Origin: Symbiodinium natans
Lineage: Eukaryota > Sar > Dinophyceae > Suessiales > Symbiodiniaceae
Direction: 5' to 3'
Length of the DNA stretch: 64,000 nt
Assembly (NCBI GenBank): GCA_905221605.1
Contig: CAJNDS010002727.1
Location: 146,001-210,000, forward strand
Shown here in pieces: positions 42,505-54,329 of the stretch. The notes under the pieces are model-generated. The model did not search any database, had not been told where the DNA came from, and worked only from the letters and a program-made list of their open reading frames with translations. The position numbers and the translations under genes were made by a program. The number at the start of each line of letters is the position of its first letter. Positions within the stretch are counted from its first letter, which is position 1.

Positions 42505-43668
42505 TGAGTGCATCGACCTATAAAATCGCTACGACACTTCCTGCCTGCGATCGAATCTGCGACGCGGCACTCTTCTGCGAGTCCAAGGCAAGGCGAAGAG
42601 CCTGCAAGCATGCGGCGTTGCGCTTGTCCATCATGTCCGAATACATCCACACAGTATCCACAGAATGATGGCCTCGCAGTCGCACTTCAAGATCTCCAGC
42701 CGATCCTGAACCCGCTTTTCCAGAAGCTCCTGATTTCGCACGCGTTCGCTTGGGATTCTGGATCCGCCATGCGGCCATGCGCTCTCTGCAAGGATGCAAA
42801 TACACAAAAGCCTACACACAAGTCACGATGAGGGGGGCACCTGTGAGAATCGAAGAGCTCGACGCCGTCCAGCATCCCACTTGCTGCCACTTTCGCCTGC
42901 ATCGAGAACGTCCAATAGCACCGCCAGGTCCCCGGTGGCAATGGGAATGATCTCGAAACGCCTTCCCAATGTTTCATAGAGAAGGCGCGATGCCTTGGCG
43001 AGGAGCTGTATTCTGTCCGACTCGCGCTTGAGGAGGTCAGCACGTGAAAGCAAAAATTGCAGCTCAGGGGGCTTGCCTGCACTGGAAACTGTCTTCAGTA
43101 ATGTCAGCAGCTCTTCCGAAGGTTGTTTAGCCAGCGAGTCCAGCAAGCACACCACAATGTCTGCACACGAAATGATCCATGTAATTGGCTCAACATCTTG
43201 TTGAGCAAAACTTGCAGACACTTCAATGACTTCGATCCCTCGAAAACATTGTGCTGGCACCCTCCGACAGGATCTGGCCATGGCTGACGCCCGCTGCACC
43301 CAGTCTGGAAACTGTCCTGCTGCATCCAATAGCAGGCTCGGCCACTCTCCTTCATCCACCTCTTCAGACACGTGCCATTGCGCTGGGAGAGTTGATGAGG
43401 TTCTCTCATTCAGAAGGACGAGCTCTTCAGCCAGGGCATTCACGAAACTTGTCTTGCCAGAGGAGGCATCTCCTAAAACGGCCATGACGACTTGAGTTCC
43501 ATGCTTTTCGAGTGGCACACCGAGATCTGCAGCGAGAGACTGCAAGCTCCAACTGCAGCTCGAAGGTCCTGGAAATTTGGGGTCTCCCACCTTTGCGCCA
43601 CGGTAAAGGCGATCAATACGCAGAAGCACTCCATCGCATGCGTTTGTCTCTTGAGGTGCCATTGACAA
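42505..43668 (-). CDS. Dynamin-like GTPase
   Basis: From the ATG at 43668 one exon of about 260 codons encodes a G domain. The P-loop is GDASSGKTS (residues 66-74, the GxxSSGK[ST] form of dynamin-type GTPases). A DxxG candidate is DAAG (115-118). The strand SCADIVVCLLDS (167-178) matches the 'ADIVLxVxD' pattern, and SRAD (208-211) stands in the place of the N/TKxD guanine-specificity motif. Proteins of this kind hydrolyse GTP to remodel or tether membranes. After residue about 258 the frame probably leaves at a GC donor. Downstream exons at about 42505-42765 (RVRNQELLEKRVQDRLEILK and, in another frame, MMDKRNAACLQALRLALDSQ) form a helical stalk-like region. SRAD is unusual and the family assignment rests on the P-loop and motif order. 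Confidence 0.8.
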
Positions 43669-43984
43669 GATGCGGCACGATGGTTCACGATGCTTCCCTA
43701 TGGCTGAACTTGGAAGTGCGATTTATCTATCAGTGCGATGGTCCTGGCACTTCCTGCCATCCAGTCACATGAGCTCACATTCCATCCCCAGGCTAGCAAT
43801 ACCTTTGCGGATATCTTTGCGTGACGTGTAGCAAGAATGCTCGACGTTCGCGATTGCTTGAAAGAAAAACTGCTCGAGCAATACTTGTAAAGGCTTCATG
43901 AGTTAATTCAGCTCGCACGGGGCTGTGAGTGAACGTGGAAGGTTGGGGCACCATACATATGTACACATTTGCATACATACATGC

Positions 43985-44222
43985 ACACACACACACAAGC
44001 AGAAACAGACGCACAGACGCTCAAACACACAAACACACAAACACACACGCACACACACACACACACACACACACTCTCTCACATACACCATGACACACAT
44101 GCACACACACGCACCCGCACTCGCACCCGCACACGCACACGCACACACGCACGCGCGCGCACACGCGCGCACACGCACACTCACACACTCGCACTCGCAC
44201 TCGCGCTCGCACTCACACTCGA
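43985..44222. repeat. (CA)n compound microsatellite
   Basis: Long CA-rich array with CACG, CGCG and CACT variants. All open frames across it are repeat artefacts. Confidence 0.97.
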
Positions 44223-45404
44223 ACATTCGCACCTTGATGACTAATATATGAAGAATGTAACGCAAGGCCAGCAGAAGGCTCCAAAGCTGTCCGAAACAGA
44301 AGTTTCAGGAAAGCCATGTGAAAACCACAGGTCGTGCTTCTTTGTATCGCAAAAAACCGCCCTAATGAGATATAGCAGACGCCCACAAAGAGAAAAAGTC
44401 GCATGTATGCGTATATACATGCCTATACGCTACGTACCACCGCCGCCCCCCAATGCAAAGGTGGCTTAAAGCATCTTCGACAAACAATCACGCTTTGGCT
44501 TTAAACAACTCAGAGGAACGAACGAGCGAGGACATTCCTTCGTGCTGACAGCTTGCAGACTCTGTGAAATTGGGAAACAATGAGGGACAGCTACTGGACT
44601 GGAACAACCGATGAGCGTAATGAGCTTCCGTGCTCGAAACCGAAACCCCTCGACCGGCTGTTGTTCTGATAGATAGCCCGAATCTTAACATCTATAGTAC
44701 ATCATTAAGTTCGTGTCTGATTATACAGCCATTGAATCATGACAAGACTTCGGATTATACGAGTGACCTCCAACTATAATACTCACGTTGACAAAAACTC
44801 ATCACATTTCCAACCTGGGAGAACTCATACAACAAAGAGTCTATTCGTGTGCGCTCGACTCAGAAAGCTACTGAAAATGCAATTAAATAGAAGGCTTGTC
44901 ATACACTTGAGGTAGTGACAGATAGAGAACAGAGTGAAGGAGACGGAAACAATGAAGAGGAAGGAGGAGGCGGTCTGAGAAAGAGGGCCGCTTGAAAGAT
45001 GAGGGGTGTCGCAGTGTAACTTCCCTCCTCTCCCTTGCCTGTTGCATTAGCAATTCAAAAGGCAAATTGAGGAACAAATAGCCCAAAAACAAAACAGAAA
45101 CGAAAAAGATAAGTTCTCTTGCTCTTTCTCACAACCTTGTACATCTTTCTGCATCTCTCTGACTTTATTTGTGTTGTTTTGCTGTATTGCTAAGAGCTTT
45201 GGGCAATAAGCGGTTTAGGATCATGATGGCGGTATGTCTCCAAAAATAGGAACAGGAACAACGAAGAAGACAAGGAAAGAGGAAGATAATGGTAGAGAGA
45301 AAGGAGCGTCTTGGCGTACCCCATCCACGGTTGCTATCTTGTTCTTGCTGAAGAGCACGAGGAAAAGCGAGAAAAGAAACGCACGTGTTTCTGCCTGCCT
45401 TGTT

Positions 45405-45664
45405 CCTCCCTCTCCTCTCTTTCTTCCTCTTCTCCTGCTCTCCCTCCCTCCATCTGCTCTCACTCTCTCTCTCTTCTTCTTCTACAGGGCTTGAGGGGAG
45501 TGAACTCCCCCACCCGCCTGGGTCGCTCGCTCTCAGTTCTTTCTTTCTTTCCTTCTTTGGAGCATGGGGCGCGCTCTCTTCTTCTTCTACGGGGGCAGGA
45601 GGGGCTCAGGAAACCCCCCGCGTAGGAGGCGGGGCGGGGGGGGGGGGGGGGGGGGGGGGGGGGC
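45405..45664. repeat. Pyrimidine-rich tract and poly-G run
   Basis: CT/TTC-rich DNA (45405-45600) followed by an almost pure G run (about 45636-45663). Such runs often mark sequencing or assembly limits. Confidence 0.9.
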
Positions 45665-46079
45665 ATTTTCCAGACTCCAACAAGGATTTACATTACATCT
45701 TCAAGGGGTTAGTTCTACATGTTGAATGCATCTGAACTCGGGTGCCTTCAAAACATACCCTTGCTAAATTTTGTTGGTTTGGACTTTGGGACTTAGCTTC
45801 ACCCCAGGAATCTGAACCTTCGGGCATCTCAGCATATCGGGCCGCCCAGGGCCCAAAAAGCCACTGATTATTTCCAAGCTTTATGCCATGGCAGCCACAC
45901 GAGGCATGTGATCCAACATTCAGAAAATTAAAACAACAAAATGCAAGAAGCATATATATGTATAATGTGTATATCCAGAAATGTAGCAAACATACTGTGA
46001 ACCACCATGCCTTCTGCGTCTCAAAAAAACCAGCAGAATCAGGAGATGCACGAGAAGTCCGAGAAGGTATGGCAAGCAC

Positions 46080-46130
46080 ATCAGAAGTGTGTGGATACGT
46101 ACTTACATACATACTTACATACATACACAT
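46080..46130. repeat. (ACAT)n microsatellite
   Basis: 'cttacatacata' units. Confidence 0.8.
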
Positions 46131-47761
46131 CTGCAATTTGTGCATACTAGTTGTGTACATGTAGGGCGAGCAAGAGCAGATGGCACATGGCCTGAGCATC
46201 AAGTCAAACCACCCCAGAAACAGAGCAACCTTCTGTAGCTGAGCATTTGTTCATGTGCCTTGCACCTGCCAGCAAGCCCGGCATCATTCAGTCCAGGACA
46301 ACATGCACTTTTAGCATGTTTGCTATGCAAGACAAGTGACCTCAAACAATTCTACGACTTCCACACTGCATCTTGCAGTCGGCTTCCATACTGCATCTTG
46401 CAGTGAGGTAGCATATGCAGAGGACGTAGTGTCAACTAAATCCGCACGGGACAATGCCGGGCTTTTGCACATATTTACATCCAGTGTCTTAGACATACAG
46501 GCACGCATCACTTGTCAGGCTGGATTTACCAAGAACCTGAGCATCTATTGCTTGGACTCCTTCAATTCAGAGGTGGTTGATTTTGCGCCTGCTTCAGGTG
46601 CCGAAACGACTTCGACTTGATGGTGTCGGAACTACTCGAAAAAATTGCTACAGCTATGACCATACATCCTGCAACAGCTGTCGCAGTAGTGACAAAGACA
46701 CACGTCGACCAACAGTGCAACGCAGTGTAAACGCATGGCATAAAACCCCAACTGGCAAGCTTACCAGCAATGTGTCGCTCCAGGCACTAGCACCTGCAGC
46801 AGCTTCAGACCTCCCGGTATAAATTTCAGCTTGCCTCAACAATTCTCATCATGTTTGTCAGCCCGACAACGCCAGCCTAAGCCGCCCCCGAGCTGCACAG
46901 CTTTCCCATTTACGAAGCATTCAGGCATGGCACAACAAGAGAAGGATGCACTCTGGCCCGAGCAATGCTGCACAAAACGGAAACACCAGACGTCACAGCC
47001 AGAAACTCCTTTGAGGCAAATTCACACATCAAATTAACACATAACATTTTCCAGGACCGCCCCGTGTTCTAGCATGTGCAGCGTCAATCATCCACCTTAA
47101 TCTGTGCTCCGGGCAGGTCATTCAAAAAATCCGACATCAGACCTCAGAGCTTACTTTTCATCCACGGGAGCTCAAAAGAGCAAGGAAGTGTCTAAGGAGA
47201 CCACTTGGGGTTGGTGAGCAATCGTCCACCTCGTGCCGGCTAGGTTGCACCTGCCAGTGATTGACTGCAGTCTCAACAAGCAGTCGCTCTTGCGAAGCCA
47301 TGCCGGCAGCACGGCAATCGGTCTGGCGCCACTGGAGTTGGCAAACCTACTTTGCCATCACACATACCATGCAGCCAGAGTACGAAGACAACTTATGACA
47401 CTGTGTGTCATGGATGGCCATCCGCCGAAATTCAGAAGCCGGTTGTGACTGATTGTTGGTTTGGGTTGGTTGTTTGGACTTGGTGGGAACAGGCCGTCCG
47501 AAGACTGACAAATAATGATCTTCGCCGATTGGAAACCCACAAAAAACAACAGAGTTTTGCGAGACTTCGTGCAAGCAACACGAATATCGCATAGATTCCG
47601 CATACGTTTGGAATACATTCGGCACAAGCTCGGCACAGGCACAGTCCACAAGTCTGCAAATCGAACATGGCATACACGCAGCACACAGACCAAGCAGAGA
47701 CACAGGGCGCAGGACTGGCGCAGGTACGCACGTGAAAATGGCATACAGTCAGCATACATTC

Positions 47762-47817
47762 CATATACATATATATATATATACATATATATATTATCTT
47801 TTTATATTTATATTTAC

Positions 47818-47848
<31 letters not shown>

Positions 47849-47929
47849 TTCATATTTATATTTATATTTATATTTATATTTATATTTATATAGTCGGGCA
47901 GAGACACACACACACACACACACACACCG
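47762..47929. repeat. (TA)n, (TATTTA)n and (CA)n microsatellites
   Basis: TA dinucleotides, then 'atttat' hexamers, then a CA run at 47906-47928. Confidence 0.95.
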
Positions 47930-48473
47930 TCTTGGTTCCAAGCTCACCTCGGTTGTCATGGTCTTTAGATTCAACGTGGAACTGACCCAGTAACTGAAAA
48001 ACCTTCAGTAACGACAACGGCGCGGATTCGGCGTACACTCGCAATGAATTCGACATGGAAACCACAATCCACGTTCCAAACGGTTGTTGCATCATCTGGC
48101 TGCAGGAGCAGAAGCGGCCGACGTCGCCGAGATTCGACGTGAGGGAAACACCAGGCTAGCAGCATTCGTTGCTCGAATTGGCTTGCCTGGTTCGCCCGTC
48201 TCCCTGCGCGGCGTGCTCCGCTGCCCTTTACTATTTCCGCAACATACAGTAGTAAGGTTAAGGTAAAGGTGCGCCTTCATGGTGTGAAATCGAGAGAGAA
48301 TGCACTGTCTTAGGCAGGCACGTGATGAAGGGAGGTCGGCGTCCACCTGAAAATGTTCACGAATTGGCAACACGACAGACAAAGCACTCAGAGCAAGTTG
48401 GGGCACGGTTCATATGATTCAGTGTACACAGGGTTCCGCGGAAATTTGGTAGAAATGAAAATATGTACACATA

Positions 48474-48720
48474 GACATATATATATATAGAGAGAGAGCA
48501 CCATATATACATATATATTTCTACACACACGTACGTACGTGTATACGTATATATATATATATATACTGTACACATATACATATACAGATACATGCATACA
48601 TACATACATGCATGCATGCATGCATGCATGCATACATATATACATACGCATATGTGGGTAGATACATATATGTAAATGTATCTATGTTTGCATACAGAAA
48701 TACACACAGATAAGTACATC
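48474..48720. repeat. TA / CATA / CATG microsatellites
   Basis: Adjacent TA, GTAC, CATACATA and ATGC arrays. Minus-strand Tyr/Cys-rich frames are repeat artefacts. Confidence 0.95.
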
Positions 48721-48797
48721 TATGTGTATATATGGATGGATAGGTATGTAAGTATATATGGTTTGTAGTTATATGATCGTGGTCCTCGGTTCGCCGA

Positions 48798-49031
48798 GCC
48801 CCCCCCCCCCACCCCCTGGTACCCCCCCTCCCCTCCCCTAAACCCCTAAACCCCCCTCCCTTAGAAGACCAAACCTCAAACCCTAAAAACCCAACCCCAA
48901 CCACACCACTGCGGCAGGGACCCTAAACCCTAAACTAAACCCTGAACGAATGGTTTTTAGTGCATCTGGGTTTTTTTTAGATGCACTAAACCCCCAACCT
49001 TAACTTGAACCCTATATAAACCCTAATCCCA
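48798..49031. repeat. C run and internal telomere-like CCCTAAA block with hairpin
   Basis: A C run (48798-48830) followed by CCCTAAA and CCCCTAAA units. Inside is a perfect 12-bp inverted repeat, 48956-48967 with 48979-48990 ('tttagtgcatct' and its complement), separated by an 11-base T-rich loop. It lacks the core found in the copies at 12.6 and 24.8 kb. Confidence 0.85.
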
Positions 49032-49594
49032 ATCCCGAAACCGCACCACAGGGTCTGGAGAACCCGCATTCCAGACTCCAGAGTCTGGAGTCTGGAGGAA
49101 CTCCAGATTCACTAGGAAAATATGGGATATCAGTCATCGAAGCTAAATATCGTGCCTTTTCTGCGGCATGTCGAAACTCTGAGGGCCGAGCCATGCTGAT
49201 TTGGCATTTGCCTCCCAGGTTAAGTCAAGACACAGGCAATAGCGACTTGTAGCCGGGCACGCGCTTGCTGTGTGAAGGACGGCGGGGTGGAGCGGGGTCA
49301 GAGGGGTATTACGACTTCGGAAAAGAGACGTCAAATACGTGCGGGTGTCCTGTAGAGTATATGTACTTGCATTCCTTGGCGCGAAAATTTGTGCATGTTT
49401 GTACAATGAGGGAGGTATGTGCGTTTGAAAAAGCATCTGGTGCGTATAGGTGTTTCGCAGATTTGGGGTCACGGATGCACTGCCAGCGCCTGAGATGTGG
49501 AGAGCGTGGAGAGCTTGGACGAGGCACTTGCTGCGTCGAATGTAGATGCTGCTGATGCTCCAGATGTTGTCGCAATTCCTGCCGATGGGCCATG

Positions 49595-49725
49595 CGGCGC
49601 CTAAGCAGCGACTGTGTCCGGTAACGTCTTGGTGAACACGACAATGCTGCCACGCAAATTGGCCCATCGCCGCTCTTCCTCCTCTTCTTCTGGAGCCTGA
49701 GTCACCACCAGGGCAGCACTTGTAG
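49595..49725 (-). CDS. Coding exon, unknown product
   Basis: ATSAALVVTQAPEEEEERRW, ANLRGSIVVFTKTLPDTVAA. Strong protein character (acidic patch, alternating strand) and no competing frame. Following sequence (RRRMAHRQELRQHLEHQQ) may be part of the same protein in another frame after splicing. No family recognised. Confidence 0.55.
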
Positions 49726-50159
49726 CCTTTTTTTAGAATCTATAGACCCTGCATGCAGGGCAGCGGACCCGCATGAATCGACCGCCTTCGAAATCCGTCT
49801 TTTTCACATCAACGACAGGTCTCCTGCAAATGTGTGCAGGCCAGTCAAGGACCTGCTGCTGGCACCATGTTTCTGCTCAACTCTGCTCATGGCCTCCAGT
49901 AGATGTTGTTTCGTCCGGGGATCGTATCTCCAAGCCTAGCCGTCGTTCACATCGCGATACTTTCAATCCGAAGGAAGGTGAACACAAAAAATAGCTGGGG
50001 CTCTCCATGTGGCAACAGGATGTAAAAGGACAGTTGGAAAGGACCGTGAAGCGGTGTGAGGATGATGGTCGGGAGAGCATACTCGAGGACAGGAAAGAAA
50101 GCAACATGTGCCGAGCTACAATTCTCATGATACGCTAAGGATGGCCAGTCTGTTCTTCA

Positions 50160-50456
50160 TCAGCTTCCTGATTTCTGAGAGTGCTGCGCCAGGAGCTTCT
50201 CGGGCCTGTCAGTCATGTAGGTCAACCTAAACCCTCTCTTCTTCCGACGCTTGGTGTCAGACTTCTCCCATGGATGGGTGCGGCAATGCCGCTTGCCACC
50301 AAAGCCACCCATGTGTGTGGCATGGAACCTGCCGCATGTTCGTTTGCACCTCCTCGTCTCCTCATATGTCGTCCTTGAAAGCGTTTCCAAAAAGGTGGAG
50401 ACAAGCCTCAACGATCCCATCTCCGGGCCGCAGTCCTTACGAACAGACTGTTGCAT
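50160..50456 (-). CDS. Possible basic protein exon
   Basis: KRTCGRFHATHMGGFGGKRH, CRTHPWEKSDTKRRKKRGFR, then LTYMTDRPEKLLAQHSQKSG and a stop. Highly basic; may be a real C-terminal exon. Plus-strand frames are Pro/Ser noise. Uncertain. Confidence 0.35.
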   Translation of the reverse strand: MQQSVRKDCGPEMGSLRLVSTFLETLSRTTYEETRRCKRTCGRFHATHMGGFGGKRHCRTHPWEKSDTKRRKKRGFRLTYMTDRPEKLLAQHSQKSGS

Positions 50457-50477
50457 GGACTATGTGCTTGTGCACAC

Positions 50478-50580
50478 ACACACATACATATATATATATA
50501 TAGTTATATGCATAGCACATATATACAGTATAATTGATATAATTCTATTACTTACATATATATATATATGTATACATATG
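50478..50580. repeat. (CA)n / (TA)n microsatellites
   Basis: CA run at 50474-50488 and two TA arrays, separated by AT-rich DNA. Confidence 0.9.
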
Positions 50581-50599
50581 ATTATGCTACCTCCTGATT

Positions 50600-51690
50600 T
50601 GTATGTGCTATTTCTTTTTGAGCCATCCTTTCCTGACATCTGAATCTCCTGCTTCCGAAAGCAAAAAGTATGGTTTCTACTTGTTTATGCCTGAACTTTC
50701 TTGCTGCCGGGAACTCCGTAGTGGAGGCGAGATGGCTTCATCTACGAATATCCGAACGACATTAGTTGAGACTAATTTTGGAAGATGGATTCTTTGGCGT
50801 GTGACAGCATCTTTGAAAGGGTCTGGGTCAAAGATTGGGACAGTAAAGGGCTTTGGTTTTCCTGCCCGCCAAAAGACCAGCAGTTTTTTGCAATCTGTGC
50901 CCAAAAAAGGGGACGGTACCGTTTTCCTTCTCGGATGGCCGGGATGCTACTGTCCAAAACTTGGCCTCTTCCTGCCCTGGAGACCCTCAGAAGATTGCTT
51001 GTTTTGAGTCTTTTGGGAGGGTGAGGATGGAGGTGAGTCTTCTCTGGCATGAAGGGCACTGAGAGGAATGAGGGTCTTCTTTAGTATTTTTGGTACTGAG
51101 AGGAGTGAGGGTCCCCCTCACTATATTATCTGAGGAGAGGAGAAGCGCAACATGGGGCTAGCCACATTGCCATGAGAGCCCGTCACAAATCATTCGCTGT
51201 ATCGTTGGGGTGCGCACAGTCCGATGCCGAGTTAGGTTCAACCTTGCATGCTGGCACAGCCACTGGTTTGCCACCGTGCTTGAGCTCCGAGAGCACAACT
51301 CAAGCTCCAGGAAAACCCCATCAATTGGCCGTCCATCTGGATGGAACCTGCAAGCAACACATCCTGCCATCGCGATGGCTGCCCGGACAGCCTTGAGGTC
51401 CAGGCACATCTTTGGGGTTCCAGAAATCATCATGGTTGGATCTAGCATCACACCTCAGCGGACGCTGCTTAAGGGATGAGCCCCTCAGATGCTGGCACAT
51501 GACTGCCGCGTCCTCCCACTTTGCACATCGAGACATCGAGGCAGGACACGCTCGGGGCGACAATAACAAGTATAAAGACTGTTATACTCCACTTAGTGCA
51601 TAAGGAAGACGCATACAAGTTTGGAGATTGCTAAGTCTTCCGCCACCTTCCGCAGGCTAGAGGCTTTCAAGGTTCTGTAGGACAAACCGT
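50600..51690. other. Stretch without a recognised gene
   Basis: Plus-strand frame 50603-51007 and several minus-strand frames are open but carry no recognisable motif. A 2-unit repeat of about 45 bp ('actgagaggaatgagggtc' / 'actgagaggagtgagggtc') lies at 51058-51122. Confidence 0.4.
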
Positions 51691-51719
51691 GGCGACAGAA
51701 CGTGTCAGACATGGAATTG

Positions 51720-52330
51720 CTAAGTAGAGCTGTCTACTCTCCTTGCCCTATGAGGTGCCGGCAGAGAAAAGTTAGAGAAGTACTTGTTGAGCAAGCCAGT
51801 ACACCTGTCCACAAGACCCCGGACATTCCCCCAGCAGTTCTCGCTGACTCTGCAAGACTCTGCAAAGACCGTCAAGCTGCTGCTGCGGCACCATGGATCC
51901 CATATTGTGGTTGCCACACACTCCGGCCGGTTGGCTGTTTCCTCCTGGAACATGACATCCACCTTGCTGAGCTCTTCTCACAACAAAATCGAACAGGCTA
52001 CTCCTGGCTTCTTCTCTGCTCAGACCAGGACGCGAAGGAGTGCCAGAGGGTTGCTGAAGTTAACAAAGATGTCTTCACCTCAAGAGTGCGCCGTTCTGAG
52101 CCGACTGGGCAGCCAGCTGTCTTCGAAAAGATGTGAAGCAACCGAATTGAACCGAATTGAAGTGAGCACAACAGCGCAACCGCAAACCAGATTCGCTGCG
52201 CATCCGACCGTCAAACTTTTGCACCACGCCGTCATCAGCGCCTCTTCACAGTGCCCAGGGAGGAAATGGCATGATGCCAAAGCCTTTAATCGAACGATCG
52301 CTCTGCAGGGGTGCTTGTTGTTTTCATGAC
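51720..52330 (-). CDS. Tentative exons, unknown
   Basis: Minus strand about 52130-52320 reads RAIVRLKALASCHFLPGHCE, EALMTAWCKSLTVGCAANLV and about 51790-51920 reads QQQLDGLCRVLQSQRELLGE. The plus strand has a 181-codon frame in the same place. I cannot decide between strands from sequence alone; strand bias of the window favours minus. Confidence 0.3.
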
Positions 52331-52891
52331 TCAAAACATCTCAAGACTTGAGTGATCTTAAGCAAGGCGTCGGAGATGCAGTTGCACCAGAGAATCTGAG
52401 AAGCACTGCAAAGAGAAGTCTTCATCTTGTAGGGCGATTGTTGATCCTGTGTTGTTTGGGATTTCCACGTCGTTTCGGCTTTGAATTCTGCAGGGGCCAC
52501 GCCTCCTGGTCGTCTGTTGTTACGTGTTCCGAAGTCTGAGGTCTCTCTGTAGCGGTTGCTTGGCTTGGTTGAGTACATCTTTGCCGATTCTAGGCTTTAC
52601 GAGTGCCTGAAAGGTTCTTGAACTTAGATGTCGCACTCCCTTGCTGCACCTTCCCATTGCACCGCATGGCTTCGCGTCGCTGACACATCTTGTGGGGTCT
52701 CAGAACCTTTGCTGATGCGTCAAGCCACCAAGTGCTCAAACCACAGGGACCAGGCTGCGGACAATAGAACTTGATGAAAAGGTGACCATCGTCCATACCT
52801 TCTCCAAACGATGCTTGACATCATCATGTTGATGTTTCAGATGTCTGGGCTACCCGACCCATGTTCAACATGCTCTGAACAAATCCTGCAA

Positions 52892-53090
52892 TCAGCGCAT
52901 CGAAGCACTTCTTAGTCGTGAGGACATTCGCTCTCCTTCATCAACTTCAATGTCCGCAATGAGCAGCACAAAGTCCGACCACGAGCCATCTGTAGCGTTA
53001 CCGTGAGGCTGTGTAAAACAGAACTGAAGGCTGCGGACTCCTACCCCGAAGCATTCAGCATGCACCTGAGTCTCGGCCATGCTCAAACCA
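52892..53090 (-). CDS. Coding exon, unknown product
   Basis: GLSMAETQVHAECFGVGVRS, LQFCFTQPHGNATDGSWSDF, VLLIADIEVDEGERMSSRLR. Good protein character with alternating strands and an acidic segment; the opposite strand lacks a comparable frame. No family recognised. Confidence 0.5.
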
Positions 53091-53449
53091 CATACGCCTG
53101 AGATCATCAATGTGCTCCTCTGGACCCTATGCCCTGAACCTGCTACAAGTATCCGATAAATCCTAAACCACATAACCTGTGGAACAGCTCCATGTGCCAG
53201 CTCGACCACATTCATGCAAGAGGTCCGTTTATTTTCCGACGGCCTCAGAGAAAACATCTCTCCACATTACCCGAATCAGCTTTGTATCCAAGCGCATGCC
53301 TACAGGTGACCCTGTTTTAACACTGCCGCCAACAAGGAGGAATCAAACCATTTGTCAGACTCACAGACGGCGAGGAGAGGATTCCAGGACGCTGCAAATT
53401 CTTGCGCCATATTCAATTTTGCGCTGCACTGTAGATCATAAAAATTGAG

Positions 53450-53987
53450 ATGAAATGAGTTTCGAGGTTTCGAGGTACTGTGGGACTACGAAAGACCGTT
53501 GACTGCTGGCCACCTTGAAAGACGCCCTCATGTAGTGCTCCGAGTCTGGGTCGCTTTCGTTGGCCAGGCACTTTAAGTAGAGGCTTGTGATTTTCCGTCA
53601 GTTGGTTGGCAAAGACAAAACAAGCTCTCACCAAGCAATTGCTGAGATATTTGCCACTGAAAGATCTTGTATTTCACGGCATACGAGAGGATGTCCCCTC
53701 ACCACAGGCGTGATGTCCAGGTGGAGCTTTGTTGAACTGGCAGTGGGAAACGAAGCTGTGCCTATGCCAGGCATCTCCCGAAGCAGTTCGAAAATAGCAC
53801 CAGGCACGATCCTGAGCAACACAGAATTGGCAAACAGGAAGTGCCCGTATGATCTTGGATCACATTGCTTAGCCTGCGGCGTTAAGGAGAGGATCTGCGC
53901 TATCAATGCACCAGCCAGCAGCACCATGATGCCCAAAGCAAGGCCCAGGGACCTGAGTGCCAGGCCATCAGCCAAAGAGACTGCCAC
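53450..53987 (-). CDS. Membrane protein, unknown family
   Basis: The first segment, from an ATG at 53987, starts MAVSLADGLALRSLGLALGI, MVLLAGALIAQILSLTPQAK: a signal-anchor-like helix. It continues FANSVLLRIVPGAIFELLRE, PTASSTKLHLDITPVVRG. A second exon in another frame (about 53500-53575) reads LYLKCLANESDPDSEHYMRA, SFKVASSQRSF and runs to a stop near 53446. The two can be joined by an intron around 53580-53640. It could be a signal anchor or a single-pass membrane protein. Confidence 0.55.
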
Positions 53988-54039
53988 TGAGCATCAACCT
54001 TCCCTACCAGAAGGTAAACAAAACCCTTCGGCGCTGGGG

Positions 54040-54320
54040 TTGTCTGCGGCGGCGGTGGTTGTTGCGGCGGCGGCGGCGGCGGCGGCGGCTGCTGCTGCTG
54101 CTGGCGCTGCCGCCACCACCGCCACCGCCGCCGCCGCCGCTGCTGCTATGGGCATCGTCGTTGCCATCGTTGTCGTCGTTGTCGTCATCGTTGTCGTCGT
54201 TGTCGTCTTCGTTGTCGTCGTTGTCGTCGTCGTTGTCGTCGTCGTTGTCGTCGCTGTTACTGTTCTTGTTCTTGTAGTTGTCGCTCTCGTCGTTGTTGGT
54301 GGTTACTTTTGTTGGCTGCT
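54040..54320. repeat. Trinucleotide repeats (GGC)n / (GTC)n
   Basis: GGC/GCT/GCC triplets (54048-54150) then long GTCGTT/GTCGTC arrays. Poly-Ala, poly-Thr and poly-Val frames on both strands are artefacts. Confidence 0.95.
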
Positions 54321-54329
54321 CTTGTTGTT

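Larger units (their letters stand above)
43669..49590. other. Gene-poor, repeat-rich region
   Basis: About 6 kb with no confident gene. Microsatellites, pyrimidine tracts, a G run and telomere-like repeats are listed separately. Weak minus-strand frames occur at 46323-46511 (ALSRADLVDTTSSAYATSLQ) and 48200-48406 (LALSALSVVLPIREHFQVDA) but neither has splice or family support. Confidence 0.5.

Noticed and set aside
43903-44265. His/Thr-rich and Cys/Val-rich frames over the CA array
   Set aside because: Products of the microsatellite.
45385-45735. Ser/Leu/Gly-rich plus-strand frame
   Set aside because: Consequence of CT-rich DNA and a G run.
47432-47974. 180-codon minus-strand frame with Tyr/Lys repeats
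   Set aside because: Spans TA, TATTTA and CA microsatellites; the remaining part has no motif.
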